A DNA stretch of 64,000 nt from Methanospirillum hungatei (GCF_019263745.1 NZ_CP077107.1:2666001-2730000), one strand, 5' to 3'; numbered from the stretch's first letter, positions 43,032 through 54,221 are shown. Notes: generated by a model from the sequence alone, not told the origin. Numbers and translations: made by a program.

Positions 43032-45398
43032 ATGTATTCCGTTCTATATGTTGATGATGAACCTGAATTATTGGAGATCGGGCAGATATATCTTCAAAAA
43101 TACTGGAATTTAAGAGTAACAACAGTATCTTCAGCGCAAGAGGCATTATCATCCCTGAACATTTCAACTTTTGACATTATTGTATCTGACTACCAGATGC
43201 CTGAGATGGATGGGATATCTTTTTTAAAAACACTCAGGGATTCAGAACATTTTGTTCCATTTATTCTTTTTACGGGGAAAGGTCGTGAAGAAGTCGTTAT
43301 TGAAGCACTGAATAATGGAGCTGATTTTTATCTGCAAAAGGGAGGCGAACCAAAGGCCCAATATGCTGAACTGGTAAATATGATTCAGAAAGCCGTTGAA
43401 AAAAGACGTGCCGAACTAGAATTATTACGAGTGCATCATCAGTCAAAGATGATTATTAATCATCTTCCTGACCCGACATTTGTTATTAGTACTGATGGAT
43501 ATCTGATCGCCTGGAATCGTGCCATAGAAAAGGTGACCGGATATTCAGAACAGGAAATGTTAAGCATCAAATTGAGAGACTGTTCCCAGAGAATCTTTGG
43601 AATTCCCAGATTATCTCTTGCGGATCATATTTTTAATCCTGATTCCAGAATTCAGGAATGGTATGAAAATATTATTCATGAAGAGGATACCATCACCGCT
43701 GAGACAATAGTGTGCCTCGGATCAGGGGGTAAACGAAATGTATGGGTGAAAGCAAGCCCGCTTTATGATGAAAATGATCAACTCATTGGAGTCGTTGAAA
43801 CGCTTCGTGATATAACTCTTATCAAACAAAATGAACTGGATCTTGCAAGGAAGTCCCGTGCTTTGGATGAGAGTGCCCGGACACTTCAAAATATTATTGA
43901 CTTTATTCCAGATCCCACCTTTGCGATTGATAATAATGGAACAGTCATCGCCTGGAACCGTGCAATTGAACGGATGACTCAGAAAAATGCCATCGACATC
44001 CTCGGTCACGGAAATCATGCGTATGCAGAGCCGTTTTATTCAAAACGTTGTCCCACCCTCATCGATCTTGCCTTACAAGATCATCCTGAAATTCGAACAA
44101 AATACGATTTTATTAAAAATGAACATGATCACCTGATTGCAGAAGTCCATAATGACCAGATTTATGTTGGAAAAAGAGCTTTTTTATGGGCAATAGTTGC
44201 CCCATTGTATGATGGCGATGGAAATATATCCGGAGCTATTGAATCCATCCGTGATATAACGGAAAAAAAGGAGTTGGAACTGCAACTTAGGGAAAAGGTA
44301 GAGGATCTCGCCTCTTCATATGAGGAGATTGCAGCTCAGAATGAAGAAATTCGCACCAGTTTGGATGAAATCGAAAATCAAAAAAGTTTACTTGAAATTA
44401 ACGAAAAGCGATTTAGAAGTTTTATTGAACACCTTCCAGATGGTGTCATCATTCATCGGGATGATGCGATAAGTTATGCGAATCCAATGGCCTGTCAGAT
44501 TCTTGGATATGACGATCTTTCCTGCTTAATGGGAAGGTCTCCTCTTGATGTTGTTCATCCAGAATGCCGAGAAAAGATAAATGATCGCATTTTCCGGGCA
44601 GCTGAAACAAAACACCCATTCATCGAAGGAAAATTTTTACGAATGGATAGTACTGAAATCCCTGTGGAAGTTGCAGAAACTCCTGTGTATATTGATGATT
44701 CCATATCTGTGATGACCATTTTCAGGGATATCACAGAGGAGTATGAACGAAAAAGTGCTCTTCGTCAGGCTCAGAATAAGGTAAAAATCCTCTCATCGAT
44801 AACCCAGCATGACATTAAAAATGAACTTGGAACAGTCATGACCATTCTTGATCTGGTTAGTTCAGGTGATATTCCACACGAGGAAGCAGAATTGATAAAA
44901 AGAGCCATTGATCCCTGCACGAATATCCTCGAGCAATTAAAAACCACCTTTGAGTATCAAACGATAGGAGTAATGGAACCCGGATGGTTTACCTTGAGTT
45001 CTCTTGGATTTCAGGCCGCACGGCATCATAAGATCCATACCTCGTTCTATACTTTCAAAGGTGAAGATGCCCGGATTTTTGCCGATCCTCTGATCTCAAA
45101 AGTATTTGAGAACCTTATTGATAATTCACTTCGTCATGGGAAGAATGTCAGCCAAATCAATTTATATGGAGAGAGGGGATTACACAATCTGAAAGTTGTT
45201 TATGAGGATGATGGTGTTGGTATTGCCTATGATGACAAAAACCGGATCTTTGAAGAAGGTTTTGGTAAGAACACCGGGCTTGGGTTATTTCTCATAAAGG
45301 AAATTCTTGCCATGACAGGGATCTCGATTTGTGAATGTGGTGAACCTGGACAGGGAGTCAGATTTGAAATGAATATTCCTCAGGGAAAATGGGAATAA
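43032..45398 (+). CDS. Receiver-PAS hybrid histidine kinase
   Basis: A 788-residue protein. A complete receiver (VLYVDDEPELLEIGQIYLQK, Asp in FDIIVSDYQMPEMDG) is followed by three PAS domains (FVISTDGYLIAWNRAIEKVT, TFAIDNNGTVIAWNRAIERM, GVIIHRDDAISYANPMACQI) and a coiled coil. The phosphoacceptor box is SSITQHDIKNELGTVM, and the ATPase domain has NLIDNSLRHGK, DDGVGI and GFGKNTGLGLFL. This N-terminal receiver with C-terminal kinase order, and the 'HDI.N' box, recur in four other genes here. No output domain is attached. Confidence 0.88.
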   Translation: MYSVLYVDDEPELLEIGQIYLQKYWNLRVTTVSSAQEALSSLNISTFDIIVSDYQMPEMDGISFLKTLRDSEHFVPFILFTGKGREEVVIEALNNGADFYLQKGGEPKAQYAELVNMIQKAVEKRRAELELLRVHHQSKMIINHLPDPTFVISTDGYLIAWNRAIEKVTGYSEQEMLSIKLRDCSQRIFGIPRLSLADHIFNPDSRIQEWYENIIHEEDTITAETIVCLGSGGKRNVWVKASPLYDENDQLIGVVETLRDITLIKQNELDLARKSRALDESARTLQNIIDFIPDPTFAIDNNGTVIAWNRAIERMTQKNAIDILGHGNHAYAEPFYSKRCPTLIDLALQDHPEIRTKYDFIKNEHDHLIAEVHNDQIYVGKRAFLWAIVAPLYDGDGNISGAIESIRDITEKKELELQLREKVEDLASSYEEIAAQNEEIRTSLDEIENQKSLLEINEKRFRSFIEHLPDGVIIHRDDAISYANPMACQILGYDDLSCLMGRSPLDVVHPECREKINDRIFRAAETKHPFIEGKFLRMDSTEIPVEVAETPVYIDDSISVMTIFRDITEEYERKSALRQAQNKVKILSSITQHDIKNELGTVMTILDLVSSGDIPHEEAELIKRAIDPCTNILEQLKTTFEYQTIGVMEPGWFTLSSLGFQAARHHKIHTSFYTFKGEDARIFADPLISKVFENLIDNSLRHGKNVSQINLYGERGLHNLKVVYEDDGVGIAYDDKNRIFEEGFGKNTGLGLFLIKEILAMTGISICECGEPGQGVRFEMNIPQGKWE

Positions 45399-45793
45399 TC
45401 GTATTTCAAAGATCCAATCCCAAAATAAACTTGGTTTTTTGCATGAAGAAAAGTGCAGGAACTGTCGTTATAAAATGAGTATTCTTGGGCTTGTCTTTAT
45501 ATCGAGTTAGATTCTATTAAATAAATCCTCTAATTATTTTAAAAAGTTTAAGATCATGGGATAATTATTGTTACGTGGAAAATATTGCCGAAATGAATCT
45601 CTTCTCATTCGTCTTAAAAATTTTTTGGATATTTATGTGAATATTCATTATTTTTTTTGAAATATCGATCTGATAAACTGAACACACCTCACCTTTAATT
45701 ATCGATGAGATCCTATACTCTCATACTCACGATATTTCCCTGTCATTCTAAATATTCAACAAATACCCCCTGAATGAGGATAACTGAATATCT
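45399..45793. other. Intergenic stretch, presumed promoter region
   Basis: About 395 AT-rich bases between two same-strand signalling genes. No gene was found; the length suggests an independent promoter for the next gene. Several AT-rich tracts could serve as TATA boxes and none stands out. Confidence 0.4.
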
Positions 45794-47911
45794 ATGTTTG
45801 ATGAAAATAATAAATCGCCACTGGTTTCGGTTCTCTATGTAGACGATGAGGAAGACCTCCTCACCATAGGAAAGCTCTTCCTGGAACGTACCGGCCATTT
45901 CCGTGTTGATACTCAGACATCCGCAAAGACTGCCCTCTCTTCTTCTTCCATAGAGACCTATGATGCCATTGTCTCTGATTACCAGATGCCGGTGATGGAT
46001 GGTATCGAATTTCTAAAAACAGTCCGGGAACAGTATGACGACGTCCCTTTTATTCTCTTTACCGGCCGGGGTCGCGAAGAGGTCGTGATAGAAGCAATCA
46101 ATAACGGAGCTGACTTTTATCTTCAGAAAGGAGGGGAGCCAAAGTCGCAATTTGCCGAACTATCCCATAAAATCAGGCAGGCGGTCCGGAGAAAACAGGC
46201 GGAAAAATCAGTCCGTGAGTCTGAAAAGCGGGTATCGGATATCATAAACTTCCTTCCCGATGCTACCTTTGCCATCAACCAGAAAGGAGAAGTAATTGCC
46301 TGGAATCGGGCTCTGGAAGAGATGACCGGCTTTTCAGCTGACAGTATTCTTGGGAAAACCCATGATGACTATGTTACTACGTTTTATACCCAGGATCGCC
46401 CGCTCCTGATAGACCTTATTGACGAACCTGATGAGACTATAGAGATGCATTATCCCACATTTTTCAGGGATGGTTCTTCAATTTCTGCTGAGACCGAAAT
46501 GACCCGGAAAAATGGGGAAATATTTTATTTAACGATAAAGGTCAGCAGGTTATACAACCAGGAGGGTGTTATCACCGGGGCGATAGAAACGGTCCGTGAC
46601 ATCACCCCCCTGAAAAATACCGAACGGGAACTCTTTACAAGTGAGCAGCGGTACCGCTCGATCATTCATGATCAGACCGATTTCATCGCCCGGTTTACAT
46701 CCGATGGGACGATTACCTTCATCAACGAAGCGTATCGTGATAATTTTGCCCCTTTACTTGACCTGAAAGATGTTGAAGGGAAAAATATCCGCGACCTGAT
46801 GCAGATCAAGAATTATTCAGCGGTTGAAGCGTTTCTTCGTTCACTTACTATTGATACACCAGTTCGGGAGATGGAGCGGGAGGTTACCGGGACCGACGGA
46901 GAAAAGCACTGGCAGTTATGGACCGTCAGGGCTTTATTTGATGAGAAGGGCACTCCTGTTGAATACCAGGTATCAGGAAAGGATATTACCCGTCGGAAAA
47001 GGGACGAAGAAGAGATACATGCAGCATATGAAGAATTAGCAGCATCTGAGGAATCATTGCAGAGCTCCTACCAGGAGCTTCTTACCAGTAAACAGGCTCT
47101 TGTTGACAGCGAATTCCGGCTCCGCTCCCTAATTGACAATACTGAGGAGTCTGTCTCCATGATTGATGAGGAGGGCCGAGTCATCGAATGGAATCGGAGT
47201 TCTGAAATGATATCCGGGATCCCGAAAGAAGTAGCCCTTGGAATGTATATCTGGGATCTCACCCTCCGGATGGCACCTGCAGAGCACCAGGATGCAGAGC
47301 ATAGAAACGCAATAAAAGAAGCATTACAATCCTCGCTCAAAACAGGGGTACCGGTCTTCCCCGGACCACAGATTATTTCTGGCAAACGCCCGGACGGGAC
47401 GACGATTATTACCCGCCAGAGGATCTTCTCCATGAAAACGGTTCGGGGATACCGGTTTGGGTCCATTTCTCATGACATCACTGAAGAAGTACTGGCAAAA
47501 GAGGCACTCAAAGAGAGCGAGGAGCGGTTTCGGGGGATAGCAGAACGTTCTTCGGATCTGATTCTGGTGTTCGATCATCGTCTGTGCGTTACCTATGCCT
47601 CTCCAGCAGCACGGACAATTCTTGGGTATGAACCTCACGAACTGCTGGGAAAATCATATGAATTCGCGATTCAGAATTTCTTTGAGCAGGGCGGCGATGT
47701 CATATCACATGATGCGAAAGAGGTTTTGAATGGCGAATCAAAAGGAAAGAGAGTGTATGAGCGAGATATCCAAATCATCAGGAAAGACGGGACCCGGGCA
47801 TACGTTAGCATTCATGCCGTACCAATATTTCAGGATGGAGTATTGACCGGTGCCCAGGCATCAATACGTGAAATACTTCCGGAAGAGGATGATCGGGAGG
47901 AAAATAGGTGA
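45794..47911 (+). CDS. Receiver-PAS protein without kinase
   Basis: A 705-residue protein: receiver (VLYVDDEEDLLTIGKLFLER, Asp in YDAIVSDYQMPVMDG, FTGRGREEVV, YLQKGGEPK), then four PAS domains (TFAINQKGEVIAWNRALEEM, FIARFTSDGTITFINEAYRD, VSMIDEEGRVIEWNRSSEMI, LILVFDHRLCVTYASPAART), with a coiled coil between the second and third. It ends just after the last PAS (ILPEEDDREENR), so there is no kinase. It may be a phosphorylation target whose PAS domains read out small molecules, or a partner of a kinase encoded in trans. Confidence 0.86.
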   Translation: MFDENNKSPLVSVLYVDDEEDLLTIGKLFLERTGHFRVDTQTSAKTALSSSSIETYDAIVSDYQMPVMDGIEFLKTVREQYDDVPFILFTGRGREEVVIEAINNGADFYLQKGGEPKSQFAELSHKIRQAVRRKQAEKSVRESEKRVSDIINFLPDATFAINQKGEVIAWNRALEEMTGFSADSILGKTHDDYVTTFYTQDRPLLIDLIDEPDETIEMHYPTFFRDGSSISAETEMTRKNGEIFYLTIKVSRLYNQEGVITGAIETVRDITPLKNTERELFTSEQRYRSIIHDQTDFIARFTSDGTITFINEAYRDNFAPLLDLKDVEGKNIRDLMQIKNYSAVEAFLRSLTIDTPVREMEREVTGTDGEKHWQLWTVRALFDEKGTPVEYQVSGKDITRRKRDEEEIHAAYEELAASEESLQSSYQELLTSKQALVDSEFRLRSLIDNTEESVSMIDEEGRVIEWNRSSEMISGIPKEVALGMYIWDLTLRMAPAEHQDAEHRNAIKEALQSSLKTGVPVFPGPQIISGKRPDGTTIITRQRIFSMKTVRGYRFGSISHDITEEVLAKEALKESEERFRGIAERSSDLILVFDHRLCVTYASPAARTILGYEPHELLGKSYEFAIQNFFEQGGDVISHDAKEVLNGESKGKRVYERDIQIIRKDGTRAYVSIHAVPIFQDGVLTGAQASIREILPEEDDREENR

Positions 47912-48027
47912 TATATCCGTTTATTCCAAAAAGCATCCTCTCAGAAAGCGATCGGTTCTCATTGATCCGGGTTTCGGGGAAAAAGGTTCTGGCTCATCTT
48001 AAATGAAATCAGAAGATAATATAATTT

Positions 48028-48804
48028 CTAATCCCTGGGTATCTTTCTCCACCCGGTTGAGGGAATGGATATCTCAAATCTCGCTCCACTCCCAAACTCT
48101 CCTGTCTCAATGATTGAAATGTCAGTAATTGTAAGGATATCCCTGCACAAAGCCAGTCCAAGACCGGTATTCCTTCCATATCCTCTCTCAAATATCCTCT
48201 CCTTTTCTTCCGGAATTACTCCAACCCCGTCATCCTCACAGATAAGCACCAGGTTGGATGCTTCTTCTTCATAAAACCGGATTTTCGTTATCGTTTCACC
48301 ATACCTGACCGCATTCTCAATCAGATTATAGATGATCTTCACTAGGAGCGGATCAGCAAATACCTCAATGTCTTCAGATATATCATTCTGTATGATAACC
48401 GATCCAAGATGAACCTGTTCTGATGCATCAAGAGTGGTCTTTCGTATATTCTTCCAGATGGGGGATTTCACTCCAATATCCTCATATTGCTTTGTAAACT
48501 GGATTATTGAGTTAATCCGTTCCGCAACAGATACGGCTTTTTTTGCTAACTCATACTCTGGAGAATCCTTCAGAGTTTCATCCAAAATGGTTAGATATCC
48601 AAGGAGTGCAACCAGCTGATTATTGATATCATGCCTTGTAATTTTTGTCAGAAGGTTTAGTTTCCGGTTTGCAAGTAATACTGCTTCTTCTGCCTTTTTT
48701 ATCTCGGTGACATCGTGGAGAATTCCTTCAATGCCGATAATATTTCCATGAATGTCCCGGTAGAACTGACAGCTAACGGTTACCTGATGGATATTTCCAT
48801 GTTG
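48028..48804 (-). pseudogene. Kinase half of a frameshifted hybrid histidine kinase
   Basis: This frame continues the upstream gene (48780-52121) after a single-base shift near 48800. It reads GNIHQVTVSCQFYRDIHGNI, then GIEGILHDVTEIKKAEEAVL, the phosphoacceptor box TKITRHDINNQLVALLGYL, and the ATPase domain with NLIENAVRYGE, DDGVGV and GYGRNTGLGLALC. Everything required for kinase function is present, but no start codon or ribosome binding site lies at its beginning; the first candidate start (TTG at 48585) would drop the His box. It is therefore the detached C-terminus of the larger gene. Confidence 0.85.
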
Positions 48805-51800
48805 TCAACGAGAGAAGTTGGAAAATTTGTAACTTTCTCATCTTTTTGAAGGAGCTCTAAAAGTTTTTCGCGCTCACCTGGATTAGAATAGAACATATGA
48901 GAGATATTACAGCCAATCATCTCATCAGCCGATGAAAATCCTGCAGGTCTGACTCCGGCAGGACTTATCATGATCAGGTTGCCAGAAAGGTCTGCTCTAT
49001 AGACCAGATCCTGCATATTTTCAATAATCGTTCGGTACTGTAATTCACTCTCTTTCAATGCGATTTCTGCTTTTTTCTGCTCCGTTACATCAGTGAGAAC
49101 AGCCAGGGTTGTATCCTTCAATCGTCCCGCTAGTGACGCTGATCGAACTTCAAGCCATCTCCGCTCACCAGAAGGGATAGTGACCTCAATCAAATAAGGT
49201 TTAATATTTATTCCCTGGTATCTGAATCCGATGTTTTGTATCAGGAGATCGTGATATTCTGGAGCTGCAAATGAGAGGACTGATGTTCCAATGATCTCCT
49301 CAGGAGTTTTTCCCATCAGCCGTGCCCCTTCATCATTGACATAGACAATGGTCTCCCCTTCATGAATAATGACGTAATCAGGAAGCTGATTGAATAACTG
49401 ATTCATCTCCTCTTTAGTAGATTTTAATTTGGTCCGTGTTTCTAGCAAATCTGCTATGTTCTCGATTGAAATCAGACTTTTCCCGGTTCCGGGAATGGAG
49501 GTTATTAATATCGCTCCTACCTGGGTCTCACCATTTTTCAAAACATAGGTAAATGCATTATTTTCTAAAAGAGCGGAGAGGTTTTTTTTCTGCAGAGCAT
49601 AATATTCTATCATCCGCCCCCGGTCATCATCAGCAATCAGGGCAGGCCATTGTAACTGTCCGATTATCTCTGAGCGGGTATATCCGAATGCCTGTTCAAA
49701 CTCTGCATTCATATCAGATATCACCAAATCTTCATTAAGAATCAACATGGGGATACCTGTTTTATCAAATATGGTTTTATACAGGATCTCTATCTGTTTT
49801 CGTTCAGTAATGTCCCTGAATATCCCTTCAATCCCAACATAATTCCCTTGATGATCATAATAATAGTGGCTGCTGGTCAGGACTGTTATCGGGGTTCCGT
49901 CTTTCTTTTTCAGCTGAACCTCATAATTCGTGACCGATCCATTTTCTTTCATATCCCTGAGGAAGGTCTCCCTGTCCTGGGGCTTCAGATACAGTGTCTC
50001 CGCGATTTTTTTACCGATTAGTTCAGCCAGGGACTCGTACCCTAACACCGTGGTTGCAGAGGGACTAATAAGGATTATCTTCCCTTCCGAATCAGACCGG
50101 TAGAAGACATCCTGAATATTTTCAAAGATAGTGTGGTATTCAGTCTCAGCGATAACCTGGTCTGTAATGTCAATTGCCGATGCAACACTCCGCTCAGTAC
50201 CGGGGATCATGGCTACATTATTAATGCAGTACCGCATCTTTCCAAATCGGTCAACAAACCTGAATGGATAGACCGGCGGTGGAGATGCAGGATTGGCTCG
50301 GCGTATGCGATGGTACTCTTTCATCTTAATGAGGTCTTCAGGCATGATGAAATCAGTCCAGCACATCTTCCCCTCCAGTTTCTCTTTTGAATATCCTGAA
50401 AGTTGGACAAATTTTTTATTGGCGTATACGATGGTATTGTCAGACTCCACTACCAGGATAATCGTCCCGGTATTGTCAAAAACCGCCCGGTGGAGATTCT
50501 CTGATTCATTGAGTCTGATCTCCATCTGCTTTCTTTCGGAAATATCCCTGAATAACCCTTCAATCCCGAGGTAATTACCGGTATTATCATAATATCTATG
50601 ACTGCTGGTCAAAACCGTAATCGGGGTTCCATCTCCTTTTCGGAGTGTTACTTCGTAATTTTCCACCTTTCCGGTCTTTTCAATCGCTGTAAGAAAGACT
50701 TTTCTGTCTTCTGGGTTATAATATAGTGCATCAGCAACGTTTTTTCCATAATATTCAGTATTGTCCGGATATCCAAGGACCGAAGTTGCTGATGGGCTCG
50801 TAAGAATTATTTTACCTTCTTTATCGGTCTGATAGTACACATCCTGCATATTCTCAAGAATTCTCCGGTATTTTTCCTCACTCTCCTGGATTATTTCCTG
50901 GTTACGTTTGAGTTCTTCAAACTGTGCTTGCAGTTCTTCCTGGGTGGCGGTAAGCTCCTCATTGGCTGCCTGTACCTCTTCTGCGTACTGTTTCTGGTTC
51001 GTAATATCAACAAGGGACGCAATACTGTTATCGCTTCCTGGAATGACATCGACATGGACGATGCAGGTATGGACTGATCCATCTGCTTCATTATGGGTCC
51101 GGCATTCATACACTGTCGGAGCCAGGGAGGGATCCTTCCTCCTGATATGATGATACTCAACCATTCGTTTTACATCATCTTCATCAATAAATTTCGTCCA
51201 GCTTAATTTGTTTTCCTGTTCGGCAATCGGCACACCGGTCAGCTTTTCCCATCCTGAGTTTGCCCGCAGAATGAGAGTGGTCGGGCCGATAATAATCGAA
51301 GCTGCCCCGGTATTTTCAAATACTGCCCTGTACAGACTTTCAGACTGTTTCAGTTCTTCTTCTACCTGCTTTCGGTCTGTAATATCTCTCCCAAGCGATT
51401 GATACTCGATGAGGGTTCCTTTTTCATTAAAAATTGCATGGTCACGCCACCGGTGCCAGCGGAGACTGCCATCAGGCATACGTATCCGGTGCTCAATCTC
51501 TCCAACTGGTGAGTCCTGGGTGAGTAAGGCAAAATGGGTGTGGACTTTTTCCCGGTCGTCTTCAGGAATATCAGGAATGAATCGCTGCCCTATGATCTCC
51601 TCTCTTTTTATTCCAAAATAGTTGCAATACGCCTCATTTACAAATACGGTGATGCCACCGGGAGTAAACCGGCAGATAAATTCCGACTGTGTCTCAACTA
51701 CCTCACGGTACCGCTGCTCACTCTCCTTGAGTTCAATGCCGATATTGCGCCGCTGAACGGCAAGTTTCATTTTATGCGTTAATTCGACAAACTGGGGTTT

Positions 51801-52121
51801 GGGATCTCCGCCCTTCTGCAGGTAATAATCAGCCCCGTCATTTAAGGCCTGAATGACCACTTCTTCCCTTCCTCTTCCGGTAAACAGAATAAAGGGGATC
51901 TCTCCTAATGTACTTCGGACCTCTTTTAAAAATTCAAGCCCGTTCATAACCGGCATCTCGTAATCAGAGAGGATAATGTCAAATGAAGTGTTTTTTAAGA
52001 GCTCTACGGCTTCTACCGCCGAATCACGAAGTTCAACCTGAAATTCTCCGGTTCGCTCAAGAAAGAGTTTCCCTAATTCGAGGAGTGTGAGGTCATCATC
52101 AACATACAGGACTGAGATCAT
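48780..52121 (-). CDS. Receiver-multi-PAS sensor half, frameshifted before kinase
   Basis: A 1,113-residue protein. It starts with a complete receiver (VLYVDDDLTLLELGKLFLER, Asp in FDIILSDYEMPVMNG, YLQKGGDPK), followed by about seven PAS domains (for example GITVFVNEAYCNYFG, ASIIIGPTTLILRANSGWEK, VYYQTDKEGKIILTSPSATS, MLILNEDLVISDMNAEFEQA, YVIIHEGETIVYVNDEGARL). Two of these pairs are near duplicates. It ends in TSLVDNMEISIR, where the frame is lost. The expected continuation, starting with a residue pair before GNIHQVTV, lies in the -1 frame (48028-48804). One missing A in GACAACATGG would explain it. Confidence 0.85.
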   Translation of the reverse strand: MISVLYVDDDLTLLELGKLFLERTGEFQVELRDSAVEAVELLKNTSFDIILSDYEMPVMNGLEFLKEVRSTLGEIPFILFTGRGREEVVIQALNDGADYYLQKGGDPKPQFVELTHKMKLAVQRRNIGIELKESEQRYREVVETQSEFICRFTPGGITVFVNEAYCNYFGIKREEIIGQRFIPDIPEDDREKVHTHFALLTQDSPVGEIEHRIRMPDGSLRWHRWRDHAIFNEKGTLIEYQSLGRDITDRKQVEEELKQSESLYRAVFENTGAASIIIGPTTLILRANSGWEKLTGVPIAEQENKLSWTKFIDEDDVKRMVEYHHIRRKDPSLAPTVYECRTHNEADGSVHTCIVHVDVIPGSDNSIASLVDITNQKQYAEEVQAANEELTATQEELQAQFEELKRNQEIIQESEEKYRRILENMQDVYYQTDKEGKIILTSPSATSVLGYPDNTEYYGKNVADALYYNPEDRKVFLTAIEKTGKVENYEVTLRKGDGTPITVLTSSHRYYDNTGNYLGIEGLFRDISERKQMEIRLNESENLHRAVFDNTGTIILVVESDNTIVYANKKFVQLSGYSKEKLEGKMCWTDFIMPEDLIKMKEYHRIRRANPASPPPVYPFRFVDRFGKMRYCINNVAMIPGTERSVASAIDITDQVIAETEYHTIFENIQDVFYRSDSEGKIILISPSATTVLGYESLAELIGKKIAETLYLKPQDRETFLRDMKENGSVTNYEVQLKKKDGTPITVLTSSHYYYDHQGNYVGIEGIFRDITERKQIEILYKTIFDKTGIPMLILNEDLVISDMNAEFEQAFGYTRSEIIGQLQWPALIADDDRGRMIEYYALQKKNLSALLENNAFTYVLKNGETQVGAILITSIPGTGKSLISIENIADLLETRTKLKSTKEEMNQLFNQLPDYVIIHEGETIVYVNDEGARLMGKTPEEIIGTSVLSFAAPEYHDLLIQNIGFRYQGINIKPYLIEVTIPSGERRWLEVRSASLAGRLKDTTLAVLTDVTEQKKAEIALKESELQYRTIIENMQDLVYRADLSGNLIMISPAGVRPAGFSSADEMIGCNISHMFYSNPGEREKLLELLQKDEKVTNFPTSLVDNMEISIR

Positions 52122-52406
52122 GAAAGTTCCTGATATAGAGTAAAATAGAACGTGAAGAGTATAATAATGATTGTGGGAATAAGAGGGGGAATTTCATATA
52201 TCAAATACCTTGGATTTATCATCGAAGAAAAAGGGGTATTATGAGGCATGCACACAAATCACACGCTATTGCTCTCCCTACACCAATACGTAAACCAATA
52301 CCTATACCTTCTAGTTAAACCGTTGATGGATCCTGGTTTTTATACTGATTCAACAATATTTATTGATCATCCGGTTTAAATGAAAATAAGCCGGATCCCT
52401 CCTTTT

Positions 52407-54221
52407 CTACCCCCCCATTTCCACTCCAGCCCGCCATGCTCCTTTTGGTACCCGTATCTCAAACCGTGCTCCCGTTCCAGGAGTTCCACATTCCCGGATG
52501 GAAAGCCCGGTAATTGCCAATATATCTCTGATTAAAAATAACCCCATTCCGGTATGTTTTCCAAATCCCTTCTCAAATATTTTCTCCTTCTCATCAGAAG
52601 ATATGCCTGCCCCGTCATCACGATACACGATGATGAGGTCAGATCCTTCATACATCAGCGTAAATGAGATCACCGTCACCTGCTTTCCATGCCTGATGGT
52701 GTTATCGATGAGATTGAAGAAGACTTTCTGAATGAGAGGATCTGAATACACCATGACCTTTCCTGTCTCTATGGTTATCGTGATATCAGGAAGAGCCATC
52801 TCCCTGACTACGAGCGTGATAATGGTGTCAAGCTCAAACCACTCCGGAGCATGGACTCCGATGTCCTGGTAGTACCGGGAAAATTCTATCTGGTGACGAA
52901 TAATCCGAAGTCCATCAAGGGTTTCGCGAATTAATTCCTGTGAGGCAGTATCCTCTATGGTATCCTGTGCCAGTTCAAGAGTAAGAAAGATTTCAGTTAG
53001 GGTGTTTGCAATATCATGGCGGGAGATGGAAGAGAGGATATTGAGTTTCTTATTTGCAAGCTGGATAGCCTTTTCCCGCTGTATTCGCTCGGTGATATCC
53101 GTTCCAAGACTGATAATTCCGGTAGTTCTGCCATCGGTTTCCTGAAGCACAAGGTTTGTCCAGAGAACAGAGTGCTTTTGGTTATCTTTGGAAACAATTG
53201 AGTTCTCAAGCTGTGGGGGTACCTTTTCCTCCTGGATATATTGGACGAAGGTATCCCGTACATGCTCTTCAGGAGGGGTAAATGAAGAAAACCAGTCTGC
53301 ACCCAGGATTTCATCTTTGTCACATCCGATAACCTTGAGGAGGTGGTTGTTTCCGAACACTACCTTCCCATCACGGTCCAGTATCACGACTATGAGTGGG
53401 ATCTTCTCTATCATCTCACGGTACCGGCGTTCAGATTCCCGGAGTTCATCCTGGGCTTTTTTCCGGATGGTGATATCATGGAGAAGGATGAGCATAACCT
53501 TCCCGTATGGTGCAAAATACAACTCAAATGTCCTCTGGGATCCGTCTTTTGCGCTTATTTGGTAGACATGGGGTTCAGGTTCCTGGATCTGCCTGTCTAT
53601 TTTCCAGGCCAGATCCTGCCACATATGAAAGGCATCTTCCTGATCAGATGGATCTGGTAAGAAAACCCGGATGACGGTCTGCATGTCCGGAATATCGTCC
53701 AGAATAAATCCAAGTGATCTGGTCACCTGAGGGTTGATATAGGCGATGGAATTATCCTTGTTGACAAGTATCATCCCAAGCGGGGTATTCTCAGTGATAG
53801 TGCGAAACTTCTCTTCACTCTCCTGAAGATCTGCTTCAAACGAGGTCCTGACTTCTAGTTCATTTTTCAGAAGAATATTCGTCATATCAAGAGCCTCAGA
53901 TTTTTCCAAAACCTGACGCTCCAGCTCTGAAATTTTCATTCCCAGGTTTTTATCCGGTTCTGATGCCTGTTTTGAAGTAATCAGAAGAAGAATTGCACAA
54001 AAGATGAGGAGTTCTCCTATGATATGAGCAGACAGACCGGTATAGAGGAGATCCGTATTCCATCTGATAATCGAGCCCGAAAACAGGGTAAGACATCCGA
54101 TGCTTCCGATAATGATGGCATATCTCTTCTGTTTTTCAGAGGTTCGATACATGATACCGGCAATCAGGATAAAAACGAGGAGAAGATCTGGAAAAATAGA
54201 CAGGTACGGTACAAAATCCAT
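52407..54221 (-). CDS. Membrane-anchored PAS histidine kinase
   Basis: A 604-residue protein. The first 85 residues hold three membrane helices (LSIFPDLLLVFILIAGIMY, AIIIGSIGCLTLFSGSII, LSAHIIGELLIFCAILLLIT) and resemble a small 7TM-like or MASE-type anchor cut short. A coiled coil leads to two PAS domains (GMILVNKDNSIAYINPQVTR and IVVILDRDGKVVFGNNHLLK). The kinase core has SSISRHDIANTLTEIF (His), NLIDNTIRHGK, DDGAGI and GFGKHTGMGLFL. No receiver. It sits between two receiver-containing hybrids on alternating strands, so a phosphorelay with them is possible but unproven. Confidence 0.87.
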   Translation of the reverse strand: MDFVPYLSIFPDLLLVFILIAGIMYRTSEKQKRYAIIIGSIGCLTLFSGSIIRWNTDLLYTGLSAHIIGELLIFCAILLLITSKQASEPDKNLGMKISELERQVLEKSEALDMTNILLKNELEVRTSFEADLQESEEKFRTITENTPLGMILVNKDNSIAYINPQVTRSLGFILDDIPDMQTVIRVFLPDPSDQEDAFHMWQDLAWKIDRQIQEPEPHVYQISAKDGSQRTFELYFAPYGKVMLILLHDITIRKKAQDELRESERRYREMIEKIPLIVVILDRDGKVVFGNNHLLKVIGCDKDEILGADWFSSFTPPEEHVRDTFVQYIQEEKVPPQLENSIVSKDNQKHSVLWTNLVLQETDGRTTGIISLGTDITERIQREKAIQLANKKLNILSSISRHDIANTLTEIFLTLELAQDTIEDTASQELIRETLDGLRIIRHQIEFSRYYQDIGVHAPEWFELDTIITLVVREMALPDITITIETGKVMVYSDPLIQKVFFNLIDNTIRHGKQVTVISFTLMYEGSDLIIVYRDDGAGISSDEKEKIFEKGFGKHTGMGLFLIRDILAITGLSIRECGTPGTGARFEIRVPKGAWRAGVEMGG

